20,770 bases of DNA. Origin: Gamarada debralockiae (taxonomy: Eukaryota > Ascomycota > Leotiomycetes > Helotiales > Hyphodiscaceae). Below the pieces are notes generated by a model. It saw only the letters and a list, made by a program, of their open reading frames with translations. It made no database searches and was not told the origin of the DNA. This document shows positions 1-13,200 of the stretch, in pieces. The translations under genes and the position numbers were made by a program. The DNA is taken from contig NXFV01001524.1 of NCBI GenBank assembly GCA_002803225.1, positions 1-20,770 of the forward strand, written 5' to 3'. The stretch's first letter is position 1. The number at the start of each line of letters is the position of its first letter.

Positions 1-159
1 TCTCGCGGCCACGTCGAGGTCATCCACCAGCGTCAACGCATCTCCGATCCCAATGCGCCTCGCTCCGGCGATGCAACCTCCACACACTACAAGGAAACAC
101 AGCAACACGGATCGAGCAGGCATACATCCTCGCACAAGCATTCATCGCACCGACGATAA
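1..159 (+). CDS. C-terminal end of an unidentified protein (5' partial)
   Basis: Frame 1 is open from the window edge to a TAA at 157-159 and gives 52 residues. The tail is hydrophilic and rich in Ser, His, Arg and Gln, ending in ...HKHSSHRR. The start and any domains lie outside the window. Codons are GC-rich and balanced, unlike the AT-rich DNA that follows, which is the main reason to believe it is coding. I do not recognise the family. A chance open frame is possible because only 52 codons are visible. Confidence 0.45.
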   Translation, partial: SRGHVEVIHQRQRISDPNAPRSGDATSTHYKETQQHGSSRHTSSHKHSSHRR

Positions 160-835
160 AGGAAGGTGGTTGTGAAGGCGAGGCAAGGCCTTCTACCGAG
201 CGGTGATGGTTGGTCGTGAAGCGCGGGGCTGCCCCTGCATCGCTTAGCCAACTAGACGAGGCGAATGGCGGGCAGACCCATCTAGTATAGACGCATTGCG
301 CGATTTTCTTTGTCGCCTTCAGGCAACGAGGCTGTTTCCAGTCGGCTTTCCTGTCAGTCTGGAGAAGAGGGCATTTCGTTAAAGCATTTATCGCGGCGTA
401 CTGAGGAGGACATTCTTGAGGCATTTTTCATGGCGTTTGGAGGACAGCCTCGCGGCACTTCTATTCTTGGCCAGCAGCGACTGGGTAGATTATTGGGATA
501 ACTTTATGATACTTGGAGTTTTACTGTCGCTCCTGTTTTACAGATTGAAATATCACGACATTCACCGTACACAATCGTTCTTGACCATCTTGCCTTGTGA
601 TACACTACCAAAGCCCGACCGACCATCGACACCTCGTCAAGCGATGAACCAAATCTTACTGTAGCATCTCAGTCATTTCCAATCAACCTCTTGTAAGCGG
701 CACATACCTTGAGGGGTCCTGCATCTTTCACATTGTTCTTGGGTCTCGTTCCTCGTGACTGAGGAATGGAAAATGAAGATCCGTACCTCACATCCTTTCT
801 TTAGCCGCCATAGTTAGTACCAGTGCTTGATTTCC
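160..835. other. Intergenic stretch without a supported gene
   Basis: Short frames exist on both strands, but none shows a domain, a signal peptide or splice-supported continuation. The stretch probably holds the 3' flank of the left-edge gene and the 3' flank of the zinc-finger remnant that ends at 836. No repeat copy was seen here. Confidence 0.5.
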
Positions 836-1441
836 TCAATCGTTCAAGTCTTTCGAACGATCTATTGGACCTTTGCCTGTACCGGTTCTCTCCACCTCAG
901 GCATTTCTTCGTCGCCAGCCTCGGCATCTCCGTCATCAACCACATCATGCTGGCTCCTCACATGCTGTCTCCAATGGTCCTTTCTCTTAAAAAGCTTCCC
1001 CCTCCGGCTATCTCTCGAATATTTACAACCAGCGACAAAGCAGTAATACATTGTTTCTGTCTCATGTACTATGTTGATATGGCGTCCCAGATCCTTTACT
1101 AGACTGAAACCGAGTCCGCAGTGTGGGCAGCTATGAGGTTTCCCGTGGCACCGTAAGTGATGGTTAGCGATGTTAGAAAGGGTGATGATGGGTGGAATTG
1201 AGAGAGAAAGGGTGACTGACTTGTATTACCAGATATGATTGAGGACTTTGTTGCAGCTTTATTCATCGCATCTTATTGCAGCGTCTTGCGTCTTTGTGAC
1301 GCGCGATGCTCTTTTCCTAGGTCCTCTTGCTCTTTGGTTTTCAATCTCTTTGTCTAAAAGGTCGATAATGTCATTGTCGAGGAGGGCTTGGAGCGTCTCT
1401 AATATAGCAACTAAGCCTATTAGATTTACGTAGTTGAACAA
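836..1441 (-). pseudogene. Remnant of a C2H2 zinc-finger protein
   Basis: Read on the minus strand, about 836-1166 encodes two clear C2H2 fingers: CPHCGLGF...GRHINIVH (C-x2-C-x12-H-x4-H), then CFVAGCKYSRD...WRQHVRSQH (C-x4-C...H-x4-H), preceded by a linker HGKPHSCPHC. An acidic tail follows, ending at 836. Upstream, 1230-1441 encodes a basic segment (RGPRKRASRVTKTQDAAIRC) running into what looks like a first finger, CDE-stop-SCNKVLNH, with TAA at 1259-1261 where a C-to-T change of CAA would explain it. A donor-like GTAATA begins at 1229. If the intron ended just before the HHLRCHGKP linker, no AG acceptor is there; a CATAG about 35 bp further on could serve instead. The 5' end is lost in AT-rich DNA. 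Such fingers are typical of fungal DNA-binding or regulatory proteins. I call it a decayed gene; a small working gene made of the last exon is the alternative. Confidence 0.6.
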
Positions 1442-1625
1442 TTAAACCGCTAACCTTTTTCTGCTTTAGAATTTATATATATATAACAAAGAAGGTTATT
1501 ATTTTATAAACTTTTTGATATTTAAGAGTTAGGTTTAGTTAAAAGTTTATCCGCCCTTTACTTCTTGTCTCCTGCTATTTAAGATGTGTACTTCGCTAAC
1601 TATCACGGCACCACACAGAGGCCTC

Positions 1626-1812
1626 TGTCACGACGCTAACCAAAGTACTGGGGATCAACCTCAATTCTCTAGCTAACTAGTCGACATAACGAGAATACTA
1701 AGCTATAGAGGAAAGGAAAAGAAGAAGGAGAACTCTGTGAGATGCTCAAGCTTATATACAGGGGCCTTGCTAGCTCGAGCTAACAAGGGACTAGTACGTG
1801 ATAGCTATGACG
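1626..1812 (-). mobile_element. Solo LTR, family I, copy 1 (inverted relative to 19553-19739)
   Basis: The 187 bp match, in inverted orientation, the 187 bp at 19553-19739 with roughly sixteen mismatches and no length change. On the minus strand it starts CGTCATAG (mutated TGTCATAG) and ends GTCGTGACA, the TG...CA form of an LTR. Flanks are gcctc and gcccc, a 5-bp target duplication with one transition. It holds a near-perfect hairpin upstream of a TATATAAG box and a pyrimidine-rich stretch ending in TAGCTTAGTATTCTCG. Confidence 0.8.
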
Positions 1813-2012
1813 GCCCCAACCCTCACGTGACTCGTTTGAGGACCTACTGTCAGGTTCCTCACAGCCTCAAGAAAAGCATGATAGTATTCGCACTAAGACT
1901 AGATGTAATAGGAGCATAGACCCTGAAAGGATAATCTAGGTTATAGGGACCTTGGAGAGCCTAAAGGGTTTAGAAATGCTTGTATTCTGTACAAGGACCC
2001 TACTGAAGTACA

Positions 2013-2090
2013 GACTGCGGATTACGGACTACGGATTATGGACTAATGGATTACTGACTATGGATTACGGACTACGGATTACGGATTACG
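2013..2090. repeat. 7-bp tandem repeat, about 11 units
   Basis: The stretch is a run of GAYTAYG-type heptamers (gattacg, gactacg, gattatg), with one extra base in the middle. Units differ almost only by C/T. It may lie inside a decayed LTR, because the related LTR at 12118-12466 also holds imperfect GGCCGTAAG-like repeats at about the same place. Confidence 0.85.
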
Positions 2091-2189
2091 GAAGTAACTA
2101 AGGAAGAGACTTGAAATCACTGATGTATAGAGTATAAGTAAGGGTCATTAACCTTACTTGAAGGAAGGCAAGCTTGAGTTTTGGAGATC

Positions 2190-2302
2190 AGATCGTACAA
2201 AAGCTCAGGAATACAACTACTATTGTTTCTCTTCCCCTATTGCCACTTCTCTAATATACTGTGATCCCTCCTGTTGCCCTCCAGCTACCTGTAGCTGTTA
2301 CA
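2190..2302 (+). mobile_element. 3' half of a decayed LTR related to 12118-12466
   Basis: The segment aligns in direct orientation with about 12365-12466. Shared blocks include the acttctct-ata/gta-ctgt region, ccagct-cct and the terminal agctgttaca. It ends with GTTACA, the same 3' terminus as the intact copy. The 5' end is not clear: a TGTAAT at 1904 is a candidate, but no target duplication supports it. Divergence is much higher than between the two family I copies. Confidence 0.5.
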
Positions 2303-2438
2303 TTGCCGCTGTGTCGATTGAACCTTCGCTTCTCGGTGTCGCTCTTTCCGGTCCTTCCGCTTAGGATGGCTAGTAGCATAGTGGCCTGATTCTTGGGAAG
2401 TATAGTATGTGACAGGCCATAATAAATATCTCGAATAG

Positions 2439-2641
2439 TACCCTGCATTGAACTTCAAGTACTTACTATACAAACTACAAGAGTATTATATATACAATCC
2501 AGATCAACCAGGACCACCTAGGAAGCTAGAGGCTTGGCAAGAAGCATGGGAACAAGGACAAGATAAATATAAAGAGCTAGATGATAGCACGCCAATGTCT
2601 GCACCCTTGAGGACAAGCTTTTTCAAGAAAAAGGGGGTTGG
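2439..2641 (+). pseudogene. 3' tail of a Ty3/gypsy-type pol gene plus purine-rich tract
   Basis: The frame following a TAG at 2436-2438 encodes a segment containing KYLLYKLQEYY, NPDQPGPPRKLEAWQEAWEQ and DKYKELDD, ending in ...RTSFFKKKG. The pattern HP/NPD-x-PGPPRxLxxWxxAWE-x-G-x-x-x-Y is one I associate with the C-terminal end of fungal gypsy polyproteins, after the integrase/chromodomain part. It is directly followed by a purine-rich aagaaaaaggggg tract and then by the TGACAG start of an LTR, the expected order at the 3' end of an LTR retrotransposon. Everything upstream (gag, protease, RT, integrase core) is missing. The family call rests on memory of the motif, so it is moderate. Confidence 0.55.
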
Positions 2642-3041
2642 TGACAGTTCTGGCGGAATGTCACCTGACACCGGCCTGGCAAGCCACGTGCGGGGGTCAT
2701 GTTTCAGACTATCAGATCAACTCCTGAAGGGTTACAGCCAATGCGGCTGTAGTACGTCCTAGCACACAAGCCAGATGTACTTAGCCTGTCAGCTCCTGTA
2801 TCATAGAGCTCTTTTCCTTCTCTCCTTAGCTTAGAATTCTCGTAAAATACAGCACCTTCTGCCAAGTGTTTCCCAGGTGAGACCCTTTGTCGAATCAGAC
2901 GATAGTATGTGTGCAAATCATGTATTGATTGATAACTAAGGAAGGAAGACTCGTAGGGTTGCCAGAACCCGAGCTATGTACACAGACCCGTTGCCACAGC
3001 AACAGCCAGCGCAACTGACACCCTTTTTGGTAGAGCTGTCA
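2642..3041 (+). mobile_element. LTR, family II, copy A (split by a nested element)
   Basis: The LTR begins TGACAG at 2642, just after a purine-rich tract, and ends CTGTCA at 3041, giving matching inverted ends. It aligns with 11225-11419 and with about 19370-19548 through ctggcg...aatgtcac, the pyrimidine-rich ccttagcttagaattctcgt block, gtgaga-cc and the terminal agctgtca. A 133-bp element sits at 2888-3020, so the original LTR was about 262 bp. No convincing outer target duplication is visible. Confidence 0.7.
2888..3020 (-). mobile_element. 133-bp TGTC...GACA element with 5-bp target duplication (copy 1)
   Basis: The element is flanked by CCCTT on both sides (2883-2887 and 3021-3025), a perfect 5-bp target-site duplication, and has TGTC...GACA ends. 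Removing it and one CCCTT restores the alignment of the surrounding LTR with its other copies, so insertion is directly demonstrated. A second copy, inverted, lies at 13309-13452 and differs mainly by an 11-bp internal tandem duplication (ttatcaatcag). Size, ends and duplication fit a very short solo LTR. It has no coding capacity of its own. Confidence 0.88.
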
Positions 3042-3379
3042 AATTTGGAGTCTGTGACAGTACTGGCAGAGACATTCATCAACATAGCCCACTTTGAAAC
3101 GGTAGGCGTCAGAGTCTTTGGCGCTGAAGAAGCGTCTGTAAGTGCTTTGAGAACCTGGCTTGCCCTCGCTGTACTAAATTCAATCATTGTTACTTAATCG
3201 TTTCCTATCCAGCATCCAATAGTCGGCTCTGGGTCTCAATCTATATCATTACCATAACCATTAATCAGGGCGACTTCCTCACTTAAAGCACACCCATGTT
3301 CGTCTGAAGGGTCCAACTCCTCACATCGACACTACTGATGTCCACATTCTCCCTATTCGCTCCGAAGCAGCTCGCCTCG
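3042..3379. other. Intergenic stretch between LTR and DUF7580-type gene
   Basis: Both strands have a short open frame at about 3042-3197, but neither shows a domain or splice support, and both run into the LTR. The remainder is the 3' flank of the minus-strand gene that stops at 3380. I see no gene here. Confidence 0.5.
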
Positions 3380-5438
3380 TCACTTTCCAACAGCATTAAA
3401 CTGATCATAACAGTACTTCAACGGCTCCACAACCTTCAGAAACAGCTCCTCCCTCCACTTCTCTAATTTCCTATCCGACTCCCCACTCCCAGGCATATTA
3501 TGCAAGCACCACAAAATTGCGTCTGCAAATTCCGGCCCCGCCTCTTCCACGGCACGCGGAGACCACTCCAGCGCAGCAGCCATATCTAAGAAAGGATTCG
3601 GTATCGAACCAATAGGATATTTTTGCCGAAGCTCGTGATCTTCCAATGCAGTACCAAAGCACAGCTCAAGCAGCATAATGCCAAGATTTGAGAGGCTGTG
3701 GTCGTTAAGATTATCGGAGGTCGATGGGGTGGGTGCGAAGTTGCGTGAGATGTACGGCTGATCGAGGAGGATTTTTTCTGGGTTGGTGTTGTCTCGGAGG
3801 AAGAGAATATCTCTCTTGCTCCACTGGGAACTGATCCATGGTGTGGAGTGAAGCTGGAGATGGGATGATGCCAGCGTCAGGGCGATGAGGTAGCGTTGTC
3901 GGCGCGTCAGAGTGATCTTAGAGTCTTTGCTAAGGAGTTTCTCGAGCGAGACTGTATCACGGAAATCGGCTGTGCCTTGACTTTCGAGTGGACTCAGAGA
4001 GAAGCGACCTTGTTCGCCTTTCAAGCAGCTGCGGTGTTTGAGATTAGAGTGATATGCTGCGATGGTGTCGCAGAGGTTGCTGACATCGATCATGTCGATT
4101 TCATCTGCGTCTGATATTGGGTTGGAAGTATCTGTGAAGGTGACTTGCGGGATTTGAGCTGGTGAAGCTACAATGAGTGGTACGGGTGAGGTTTGTGGTG
4201 TGAACTGGGTCAGCTGTGTAGACAGAGCATTGCTGCGATTTGTCAGTTGAGGCTTCCAATAATATGAGTATTACGAACCTGGGGTAACAAGAATTATCGG
4301 CCTTATCTTTTTTGAACTTCCCCATTATCGACTTTCTAAAAGACGACTTCTTTGGCGTGGGGGCTGTAGAAACCTGGGATGGAGTCTGAGATGAGATTGA
4401 TTCAGTCGAGGCGGTTGGCGTTATTGTCGCAAAGCTCACAGTCGATCTCTTCGGCAGCCATTCATCCTCGAGCATTTTGATATTCGTCTCCTGACATGTC
4501 CAAGACCACGGCTTCGGTTTAAGGTTCTGCTGGGCATAGACAAACATGATTCTAAAATCTGCCTTCGAAGTCGTCCGATGCTGTAAGAGGAGATTGGCTT
4601 GATGAAACGCCTTGCAATCGCACCGCCATGATTGTGTTAGGAGACTGTAGAGTCTGTCCGCATGGCGCCAGAATTGCCAGAGTCCTTTACTAACGGCAGA
4701 CTTCTTTCCCATATCACGATTCTGTCTTAACGCTGCAATCCTATCGCTTGTGTCCAGAAGAGTGCGTAGCTCATTATTGTAATCTGTCAATTCTTCGAAA
4801 AGTTTATCCCGTTTTGATTGATTGAAGCTCATTTTAATCCGTTGTGTTTGAAATTCAAAGTTCGCCTTGCTCACAAAAGCGTCGATGGAGGTTTTGGACA
4901 ATTTGAGACGAAGATTGACCTGTTCAACATAATTAGAGCCAGAACTATGCGAGAAGGACGATAATTCCATAGACAGATGGCAATGCGCATTAGCTATAGA
5001 AAATGAGAGAGTATATAGACAAACATCGTCTTCAGAAACTTTGCTCTGGAAGCTAGCCTTGTCGATACCAAGCTCATGCTTCAAATTATTCATCACATCC
5101 TTGATACGATCAATGCTCTCCAAATACAGGTCGTAGGACTTCGGAAGCCTTTGCCTCAATCGCTTCTCCAACTCTGGATTCTTCCATTCCGAACCATCGG
5201 GCTCTGCAATGAGCCGTTGCAGTTCATCCTCGTCGGCGATCAGTGGCAGGAGGAACTCTTCAAGGTTTTGCTCGAAGGCTAATCTGCAAATGTTGAGACT
5301 GTGCGCCCATGTCTTGTACTCTCTTCGGATCTTCCAAAAGACTCCCAAGGTCTCGGCGGTGTGCCGGTAATGCTCGAGCGCGGAGATCGCGAGGGGGAAG
5401 GCTGCAAGAACAAAGCCAGCAACCTCGACACCACTCAT
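3380..5438 (-). CDS. Helical N-terminus plus DUF7580-type (pseudokinase-like) protein
   Basis: The gene has two exons, 5438-4279 and 4232-3380, with a 46-bp intron (GTTCGT...ctgac...CGCAG). Splicing joins the frames exactly and gives 670 aa; without it the first exon would run into unrelated residues. The N-terminus MSGVEVAGFVLAAFPLAISA...HYRHTAE is the hallmark start of a large fungal family with an amphipathic, helical N-terminal region (about residues 1-250) that resembles HeLo-like domains. A basic, Ser/Thr-rich linker follows (near KKSSFRKSIMGKFKKDKADN). The last part (about 260-660) fits DUF7580. Within it, RRQRYLIALTLASSHLQLHS, then KRDILFL, then SLSNLGIMLLELCFG, look like the kinase helix E, catalytic loop and helix F, but no HRD or DFG motif is visible. 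A catalytically dead, membrane-associated signalling or incompatibility protein is inferred. The start is the first Met, and the neighbour is divergent. Confidence 0.88.
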
Positions 5439-5784
5439 GGTTGTTGTTGATTCTGTGTGGAGTTGCGAGCAAAGCTGTCAAGGCCCGGCCTTTAGGAGTA
5501 GGAGGATCGGTCACACCTGATCGATCATATCTGCAAAACTCCCGAATGTCGAAGGAATTACCGCTGGAGTTGGGGGCTGTCATGCAAAACGAACGCTCTT
5601 CAGCCGTTACTAGGCCCAATCTGTGTTAGTCGATGTCCAACCCTTCTTCTCCAACATTTGCTTCATTTCGACGTTTAGCATCGATTCATCGCCATCACCT
5701 TTCTCATATCTCTGCCGCAGTTCCTCCTTTGTTTTTCCTTGGCATGGAACGGTGGAAGCCGTCAGCACGTAGCAAGCGGTCTTG
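5439..5784. promoter_or_regulatory. Shared divergent promoter region (346 bp)
   Basis: The only space between two head-to-head start codons (5438 on minus, 5785 on plus) must hold both promoters and 5' leaders. The right half, about 5640-5745, is rich in C and T on the plus strand (for example ctcatatctctgccgcag), common in fungal leaders before a start. No clean TATA box is visible. The arrangement suggests, but does not prove, co-regulation of the two genes. Confidence 0.6.
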
Positions 5785-9100
<3,316 letters not shown>

Positions 9101-10844
9101 CTCTCGCCAACTTCAAAATCCTCGTCTCCCGTTCCGTCTGCCTCGTCACCCACCACGTAGTCAAATTCATCACAATCGCACAACCAACGCCATCGCTACA
9201 GCGAAAGAGACTGTATAATGTGGTGCATATTGGGAACGAAAGATTTGAGGTCCGAGAGCGCCGCCGATTTGCCCGTAGCTGTTTACGAATCCGATGCTGA
9301 AGGCTGAGCCAGTTGCGCGGGAGGTGGTTTGAACGCGCCAAGGCCACATCATGGGATAGCAGGCCGACGCAACGGATGATGCGATTATTGTTGCCACGTA
9401 TACAGCGCCTGTGTTTGGGAAAGTGTACAGTACACTACAACAGGCTAGGATGACGATAAGGAAACAAAGTGGGAATAAAGGTCTTGGAAGTCGAGCTGTG
9501 TCAGCCAAGAGACCGAAGATGGCGATGATTGCGACTGTCAGAAAAGCGGTGGGTATGTTGAGGAGTTGGGATTTGTTGATGGACCTGTTGAAGGAAGAAT
9601 TTAAGTCAGTGTGGGCACCGTATGGTTGGGAAAGGGCACTCACATGAAACCCAAGTTCGCGACAACCATCGGTTGATAGAAGGTGAGACCTGACGTGCCG
9701 ACGGTAAAGAAGACCCAGCGGAGAGTGAAGAGCCACATCCTGATATCCTTAAGAGACAGGATAATCGCGCGAAAACTAAAATTTGATTCGGATTCTCGTG
9801 GTGCATTACTGGGGAGTCGAGCTTGGATGAAGGCTTTCTCCTTCTCTGTGAGCCATTTAGCTGTAGGTGGGACTGAGCATGAGGTCAGTCTCAAGGCGCC
9901 AAAATTAGAATGATTGGTGAATTGAGAGGGGCTTACAGTCTGGCAGAAGAAAGAAGAGCGCTATTCCAAATAATACAGTGAAAAATCCTTCTACGAGGAA
10001 CAGCCTACGTTCATCGCATCAGTATTCCACATTGCAGAGAAAGAGAAGGATTGCACATGCCATTGCCAGCCAGCCAGCCCTCCCTTTCCAGAGACCCCGT
10101 CAAAAGCATATGCCAACACGCGACTAATAACTGTACTGAAATTTCCAAGTATGTAGAAGTATAGAAGGCGCCTTGACATTTCATCTGGTCGATACCAATA
10201 ACATAGTTGGAGGATGACACCTGGAAAGAGACCGGCTTCGAAGAGACCAAGGAAGAAACGAGCAGCGTAGAGGCCTTTATTTATTTTTGACGACGGCGTG
10301 GCAACAGAGTACGGCTCCCCAAGGAATCTGTTTGCATTAGTTAAGTGTTTTGGAAAATAGACAAAGTGAAACTTACAAGGATTCGGGATTGCCATCTAGA
10401 TGGCAGCATGCGCTTGATGAACAGATTTGACGGCGCCTCAGCAATGATATATGGAATCTAAATAATAGCTCATCAGCAGTTGATAATAATATTTGCTGCA
10501 TCTCATTGGTAAGAGTAACTCATATAATATATTGTACTAACAAAGTCAAACTCATTCGCCGTCATTCCCAACTGCTTGAGGATATTCTAGTGCGTTCCGG
10601 TATTCATGATCTTTGCGTTCGAGACATTCGAGTAATCGATGTTCTTTAGAAGAAAAGCAATGGAGCACAGAGGCATGATATGCCAATCAATGCGTCGCAA
10701 TAACTTCTTCTCTTCCACGTAGGTGAGCAGTGCTCGTGCTCTCATCTGTTCGGCTTCATACCCTTCGATCGAGTCTGTGAGAGATATTGTCGCCGGTGAC
10801 CTCTTGACCACAACGGACGTAGTGAAGCTCGTCATTGTGAACAT

Positions 10845-11224
10845 CCGTGGTTTAGTGAGCGGTAGGAGTTGTATAGGCGTTGTATGCCATCAGAAACCTG
10901 CGAACTTCCACACACTAACTAGGCGATCATAAAACGCAGAAAGTTGACTAGCTTTTGTTTCTCGCAGTCGGCGAATGAGAAGTAGTAGTAAGGCGAGCTG
11001 GGTCTTGGCCATTTTCGTGGAATAGTACGACTTTTTTCTATAAATAATAGTAAAGCTAAAAGATGTATATAGCAGGGATTTCAAGGTCTACCTCGTGGCT
11101 TTGCGAAAGAACACTAACCAAAGAGCGCTCTTTCCACAACCTGGAAGGCCGTGAAGCCACATAAAAGAGTTTGAATCATTTAACATTTTGAGGACTTTCC
11201 GCCCTTGGTGAACCAATCTCCCGT
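10845..11224. other. AT-rich upstream flank of the MFS pseudogene
   Basis: This stretch presumably holds the old promoter of the transporter. It contains a perfect 14-bp palindrome, aaagagcgctcttt, at 11120-11133. Short open frames on the minus strand show no domain. No gene is supported. Confidence 0.5.
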
Positions 11225-11419
11225 TGTACTCTGGCGCTTTGCTTTAGTGAATGTCACTTGACGCGTAGCAACGCGTGGCGCGCTAGTGCGCCCTTTAGAT
11301 ATATTAGGCCGTATACTTATAGAAGCTGTCTCTTCTCTTCTTACCTTAGTATCTCTGTAAATACAGCATCTTCTGTGTAGAGTCTTCAATGCGTGAGACT
11401 CCATTGCGTAGAGCTGTCA
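11225..11419 (+). mobile_element. LTR remnant, family II, copy B
   Basis: Aligns in direct orientation with 2642-3041 (insert removed) and with about 19370-19548: ctggcg...aatgtcac, a ttcttaccttagtatctctg block, cagcatcttctg, gcgtgagactcc and the terminal gagctgtca. The 5' limit is uncertain by several bases and no target duplication was found, so it may be truncated. Confidence 0.6.
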
Positions 11420-12117
11420 CGCTATGTCACATCAACATATATTAACATTGGCTCTATCAAGAAACAGCTAAAAAAAAAACGCTTAAAATCAAATAGATTT
11501 AATATCACAAATACATATAGATAATTTTATAAAAGCTCTTACTCTTTAAAACTCACGACATTTCGAAAATAGCTTAATCTAGTTGATATTAGTACTCTTT
11601 TAACTCAAATTAAGGTATAGTATCGGCGATCAGTTAGTGGTTTTTATACCTCTTTTCTTATCTCTAAAGCAACTCTATTTTTACGCTAGTTAAGCTCCTG
11701 ATATTGCTCGCTCTTAGAGCCGTTTTACACATAATTCACGTGCTCTAAATTAGTTGAATTCAAGGTCTATTTTATAATCTATTTCCTAATAAAAATGAAC
11801 TCTCTTTTAGTCTCAAATAGGCATAATATTAATTATAAGTCGAAATACATTCTCTCTTAGCAATATACAGTTCTCTCTATAGCTTCTTCTGTTACTCGAA
11901 TCTGTGGGAGAGGGGGGGGGGGTAGTTGGAATTACTTAATCTGGTATAGCCTATATTTTCTTATTTCTGTAGCACAAGAGAGCTCTTCCCCTGCTTCTAA
12001 TTCCAGCTCCTTAAATATCAGCTAGCTCTAAAAATACCACTATATTTCGCCCCTGAACAGCTCAACTGACAGCACCGCTGCTGCTGACAATGGCGCAGGA
12101 TCGAGAGGCGGCCATAA
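11420..12117. other. AT-rich decayed DNA, no gene
   Basis: Very AT-rich and stop-dense in all frames, with short homopolymers: an 11-G run at 11912-11922 and an A run near 11471-11480. A weak match to 19800-19870 (gctaaaaaaaaa followed by an AT-rich tract and atagataa) suggests both are remnants of the same element. Heavily RIP-mutated transposon interior is the likely origin. Confidence 0.5.
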
Positions 12118-12466
12118 TGTAACATAAGCCGAGGTCTAGGCGTTAGGGAATCCTGAAGGAAGAATTCGGAAGGAATAGCAATACGGCTGCAAGGCCGGGC
12201 CGTAGGCGGCCGTAAGGGCAGAGGACGGACCATAAACCGTCCGTAAGCCGACTACAGGCTAAACTGTTAATGTATCATATATACAAGCTCTGTATGCTAG
12301 AGAACCTAGGGGGTTAAGCTTGAGCTTATGATTCAAGAGCACACGAGTACTACAGAACATATTTCGACTACTACGAATACAACTTCTACTCCCTCTTTTA
12401 CTAACCTGCTACTTCTCTGATGTACTGTAATCCTCCTTTTGCACTCCAGCTGCCTCAGCTGTTACA
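12118..12466 (+). mobile_element. 349-bp solo LTR with perfect CATAA target duplication
   Basis: Begins TGTAAC and ends GTTACA (perfect 6-bp inverted termini), flanked on both sides by CATAA (12113-12117 and 12467-12471). This is a complete solo LTR. It contains imperfect repeats around ggccgtaag/gtccgtaag and a TATA-like catatatac at about 12275. Its 3' third is shared with 2190-2302. Confidence 0.92.
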
Positions 12467-13200
12467 CATAAGAGGATGAGAAGGAGAGAAAGGAGAGAAG
12501 TTTCATGGTGGCCGTTACTGGCAGTTCGCTGGCAGGTTAATACTGCAGAGGAATGACAGAAGTAGGATGCATGCGAGTAATTTCGGTTTTGAGTGCAGAA
12601 GATAAATAATTATATTAAGAGGACTCTGGACGACTATAACTTATTTTTGCGCTGAATATCAAATTAATCTTGCTTAGCTGGGTCATGACGAATGTAGCAC
12701 TAATGTCACTGCCAGAATATCAATGGAGAGAGTCTCACGAGCTGCGAAGCCCTCTTGCAGATGCGGGTTGATACCCCTGCTCGAACAAAGGGATGGGCAG
12801 GGTAGGAATCCTTATTGATATTGAACGAAAATATCAGCTTTGTCGAGCTGTTGTACGACGTGGAAGTAATATTTTCGTTGTCATATGCATGATACAATTG
12901 AGGAATTGGACGCATAGAGGGGGAGGGCAACTGAAGCACTGGCGAGGCTAGTCCTCTGTCCCAGGGCGAATGGTCCAGCGAAGTGGGACTATTTACGGGG
13001 AGTAAGACGGAAGGAAGCTAAACCGACGGGTCTTGTATAGCCGAGAAACTGATTGCGGGTAAGGAGTAGAGATTGAGCATAAATACCAGCCAATATATCC
13101 ATAGGTCATCTCTCAAAACTTCACAGACCACTTGAATACAAAGCATCACTAAGAGCACAACAACGGCCTCCGATAACTATTTCTTCAATTCCCAGCAATA
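12467..13200. promoter_or_regulatory. Gene-free stretch leading to the 13201 promoter
   Basis: No supported gene lies in this stretch; one minus-strand frame at 12706-12939 has no recognisable feature. The last 125 bp look like a real fungal promoter and leader: a TATA-like cataaata at about 13079-13086, then a C/A-rich leader (cacaacaacggcc) and an A at -3 (cagcaataATG) before the start at 13201. Confidence 0.5.

Noticed and set aside
20..424. 134-codon minus-strand frame at the left edge
   Set aside because: No domain or family resemblance, overlaps the better-supported plus-strand tail at 1-159, and composition looks like antisense of GC-rich coding sequence.
2936..3197. Small proteins on either strand across 2936-3197
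   Set aside because: Both frames run through the junction between the inserted element, the LTR and flanking DNA, so the composite reading is accidental.
4101..4278. Unspliced C-terminus of the DUF7580-type protein ending near 4101
   Set aside because: The residues after the linker lose all family resemblance, whereas removal of the 46-bp intron restores one continuous 670-aa frame.
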